From the NCBI GenBank assembly GCA_902552705.1, contig CACDHZ010000006.1:1-43436 (forward strand): 43,436 bases of DNA, in the 5' to 3' direction. The position numbers and the translations under genes were made by a program. Of this stretch, positions 41,412-43,436 are shown piece by piece (position 1 is the first letter of the stretch; each line of letters starts with the position of its first letter). This DNA comes from an uncultured Pelagibacteraceae bacterium. GTDB taxonomy: Bacteria; Pseudomonadota; Alphaproteobacteria; Pelagibacterales; Pelagibacteraceae. Under the pieces are notes generated by a model. That model did no database searches and had not been told where the DNA came from. It saw only the letters and a program-made list of their open reading frames with translations.

Positions 41412-42770
41412 ATGTTTGAAAATTTAACAAGTAAATTTGAAGAAATTTTTTCTTCTTTAAAAAAAGCCCCATCACTTGATGAAAAACAAGTTGATGAAGG
41501 ACTGATTGGTATTAGACAAGCTCTTTTAGAAGCTGATGTATCCCTTGAAGTAGCAAAAAATTTTATATCAAAAGTAAAACCTAAGGTTATTGGGCAGGAG
41601 ATTATAAGATCAACTTCTCCAGGTGACATGGTTGTTAAAATTGTCCATGATGAATTAGTAAGTTTTTTAGGAGATAGTAATGTCGACATAAATTTAAATG
41701 CTGTGCCACCAGTTTCAATGATGCTAGTAGGCCTTCAAGGTTCTGGTAAAACAACAACTACTGCAAAATTAGCAAAGTATTTAGAAAAAAATAAAAAAAA
41801 GAAAATCATGATGGCTAGTCTAGATATTTATAGACCAGCTGCACAAGAACAACTAAAGACTCTTGGAGAACAAAATAGTATTTTAACTTTACCCGTTATT
41901 GAAGGACAATTACCCGTAGACATCTGCAGAAGAGCAGTTAGTGCAGCAAATCTTAATGGCGCTGAGATTATATTATTTGATACAGCAGGAAGAACACAAA
42001 TCGATATTCAAATGATGAGTGAAATTAAACAGATTGAAAGTGTAGTAAATCCTACAGAAATATTTTTAGTCGCTGACTCTCTGACAGGACAAGTAGCAGC
42101 AGAAGTAGCCAAGGAATTTAAAAATACTGTAAATTTAACTGGTATTGTTTTAACTAGAGCAGATGGTGATGCTAGAGGTGGTGCAGCAGTGAGTATGAAA
42201 TATGTTTCTCAAGTCCCTATCAAATTTTTAGGGGTAGGAGAAAAAATAGACAATTTAGAAGTTTTTCATCCAGAAAGGATCGCAAATAGGATTCTTGGAA
42301 TGGGAGATATCGTATCTCTTGTTGAAAAAGCTGCAGAGGATCTTGGTGAAGAAAATTTAAAAAAAGCTGAAGAAAATTTAAAAAAAGGACAATTTTCTAT
42401 GGAAGATTATTTAGCACAATTAAAACAAATGAAAAAAATGGGTGGTATAGAAGGAATAATGTCATTCATGCCAGGCGTTTCCAAGATGAAATCACAAATG
42501 GATGCTGCCGGAATTGATGAAAAGATTATTACAGCAAATGAAGCAATAATTTTATCCATGACAAAAAAAGAAAGAGAGAATCCTAAACTTATTAATGGAT
42601 CAAGAAAAAAAAGAATTGCTAATGGCTCTGGAACAGATACAGCCACTATCAATAAATTGTTGAAACAATTTAAAATGATGTCTGAAATGATGAAGAAAAT
42701 GTCTAAGGGAAATCTGAAAGGTATGTCTGACAAAGGAATACCTCCAGAGCTATTAAATCAACTTAAATAA
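41412..42770 (+). CDS. ffh: Signal recognition particle protein Ffh
   Basis: 452 residues from ATG 41412 (MFENLTSKFEEIF, the family start); an in-frame GTG at 41385 would add nine non-family residues inside the leader structure. G1 GLQGSGKTT (107-115), DIYRPAAQEQL, DTAGRTQ, TRADGDARGG, then the Met-rich M domain ending MMKKMSKGNLKGM. It binds SRP RNA and signal sequences at the ribosome. rpsP follows after 15 bases. Confidence 0.97.
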   Translation: MFENLTSKFEEIFSSLKKAPSLDEKQVDEGLIGIRQALLEADVSLEVAKNFISKVKPKVIGQEIIRSTSPGDMVVKIVHDELVSFLGDSNVDINLNAVPPVSMMLVGLQGSGKTTTTAKLAKYLEKNKKKKIMMASLDIYRPAAQEQLKTLGEQNSILTLPVIEGQLPVDICRRAVSAANLNGAEIILFDTAGRTQIDIQMMSEIKQIESVVNPTEIFLVADSLTGQVAAEVAKEFKNTVNLTGIVLTRADGDARGGAAVSMKYVSQVPIKFLGVGEKIDNLEVFHPERIANRILGMGDIVSLVEKAAEDLGEENLKKAEENLKKGQFSMEDYLAQLKQMKKMGGIEGIMSFMPGVSKMKSQMDAAGIDEKIITANEAIILSMTKKERENPKLINGSRKKRIANGSGTDTATINKLLKQFKMMSEMMKKMSKGNLKGMSDKGIPPELLNQLK

Positions 42771-42785
42771 ATAAAAGGAGAAGAA

Positions 42786-43436
42786 ATGTTAAAATTAAGA
42801 TTATCAAGAGGTGGAACAAAAAAAAGGCCCGTATATAAAATGGTTGTTGCAGATAGCCGTTTTGCAAGAGACGGAAGATTTATTGAAAAAGTAGGTTTCT
42901 TTAATCCTCTTTTACCTAAAGATAAAAAAGAAAGAATAGGATTGGAAGAGGAAAGAATTAAATATTGGTTAGGTCAAGGGGCTCAGCCAACAACAAGAGT
43001 TGCTAGAATTTTAGGTGAAAATAAATTGATGGCAATGCCAGAAAATGGCAACAATCCTAATAAAGCAATTCCTAAAAAAGAAAGAAAAAAAGCAGAAGCT
43101 CCTAAAGAAGATACACCTAAGGCAGAAGCTCCTAAGGCAGAAGCTCCTAAGGCAGAAGCTCCTAAGGCAGAAGCTCCTAAAGCGGATGCACCAAAAAAAG
43201 CTGAGGCTCCTAAGACAGAAGCTCCTAAAGCGGATGCACCAAAAAAAGCTGAGGCTCCTAAGACAGAAGCTCCTAAAGCGGATGCACCAAAAAAAGCTGA
43301 GGCTCCTAAGACAGAAGCTCCTAAAGCGGATGCACCAAAAAAAGCTGAGGCTCCTAAGACAGAAGCTCCTAAAGCGGATGCACCAAAAAAAGCTGAGGCT
43401 CCTAAGACAGAAGCTCCTAAAGCGGATGCACCAAAA
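42786..43436 (+). CDS. rpsP: 30S ribosomal protein S16 with long repeat tail, cut by window end
   Basis: 217 codons without a stop. Residues 1-80 are a normal S16 ([42 protein letters not shown]). An AGGAG site sits 5 bases before the ATG. From about residue 95 it becomes a Lys/Ala/Pro/Glu tail made of PKAEA and then [16 protein letters not shown] repeats that continue to the window end. Alphaproteobacterial S16 often has a short acidic/alanine tail; this one is already longer than the domain itself. Confidence 0.95.
   Translation, partial: MLKLRLSRGGTKKRPVYKMVVADSRFARDGRFIEKVGFFNPLLPKDKKERIGLEEERIKYWLGQGAQPTTRVARILGENKLMAMPENGNNPNKAIPKKERKKAEAPKEDTPKAEAPKAEAPKAEAPKAEAPKADAPKKAEAPKTEAPKADAPKKAEAPKTEAPKADAPKKAEAPKTEAPKADAPKKAEAPKTEAPKADAPKKAEAPKTEAPKADAPK
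43116..43436 (+). repeat. Coding tandem repeats in rpsP (4 x 15 nt, then 5+ x 48 nt)
   Basis: Four identical 15-nt units (43116-43175), then five identical 48-nt units starting at 43176, 43224, 43272, 43320 and 43368, and a 21-nt partial unit to the window end. All are in frame. Each 48-nt unit contains an A7 run. Confidence 0.97.

Noticed and set aside
41266..41475. Leftward reading frame of 69 codons over the ffh leader
   Set aside because: It overlaps the ffh start antisense, has a low-complexity Lys/Leu start and no recognisable domain.
43116..43436. CRISPR-like array
   Set aside because: Units are contiguous with no unique spacers, and in frame with rpsP.

Overview
The window looks like a chromosomal segment of a SAR11-type alphaproteobacterium (Candidatus Pelagibacter or a close relative). 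The reasons are strong AT richness, extreme gene packing (ATGA, TAATG and TGATG stop/start overlaps, convergent genes that share TTAA stop codons), alphaproteobacterial families (DUF2794, IalB-like, DUF4396), TRAP transport and one-gene biosynthetic modules. I see no insertion sequence, prophage, CRISPR array, tRNA or rRNA. Both ends of the window cut genes: a sodium/solute symporter on the left and rpsP on the right.

Layout. 1-4.6 kb: acetate-type uptake and activation (symporter large and small subunits, a conserved unknown protein, acs), with an EVE-domain protein and a DUF4396 membrane protein in the acs operon, which begins with tsaD (to 5.7 kb). 5.7-9.6 kb: divergent hemC-hemD-mscS-yggT-folD. 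9.6-13.8 kb: an MBL-fold hydrolase, a GATase-like protein, DUF952, then a photolyase-DCC-DUF2256 cluster. 13.8-15.4 kb: an unusual SDR, PsiE and a small membrane protein around a striking inverted repeat. 15.4-20.3 kb: argG, an IalB-like protein, an aldo/keto reductase, Bax-inhibitor-1, DUF2794, YciB and HspQ. 20.5-25.1 kb: the cytochrome c maturation operon ccmCDEFGH plus a PagL-like protein. 25.1-37.9 kb: a catabolic island with two tandem FMN alpha-hydroxyacid dehydrogenases, an aminotransferase, a GlcD-like flavoprotein, a D-2-hydroxyacid dehydrogenase, a periplasmic PQQ-type dehydrogenase, a small cytochrome c, a TRAP transporter and an amidase. 37.9-39.5 kb: small membrane, hydrolase and secreted proteins. 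39.5-43.4 kb: ftsY and dapF, then ffh and rpsP reading the other way.

How the genes fit together. Ccm proteins would mature the cytochrome c encoded in the neighbouring island. That cytochrome could take electrons from the periplasmic PQQ-type dehydrogenase, while TRAP and the hydroxyacid oxidoreductases would bring in and oxidise small organic acids. This is an inference from gene content. FtsY and Ffh, the two halves of the SRP targeting system, lie within 2 kb of each other.

The most unusual signals are: (1) an approximately 85-nt, highly foldable segment immediately upstream of ffh, a candidate structured RNA; (2) an S16 ribosomal protein with a long Lys/Ala/Pro/Glu tail built from identical 15-nt and then 48-nt tandem repeats, still running at the window end; (3) a photolyase that seems to lack most [4Fe-4S] ligands, next to an SDR lacking its catalytic Tyr; (4) a perfect 13-bp inverted repeat in the psiE intergenic region; and (5) an acetyl-CoA synthetase with a very basic, internally duplicated N-terminal extension.
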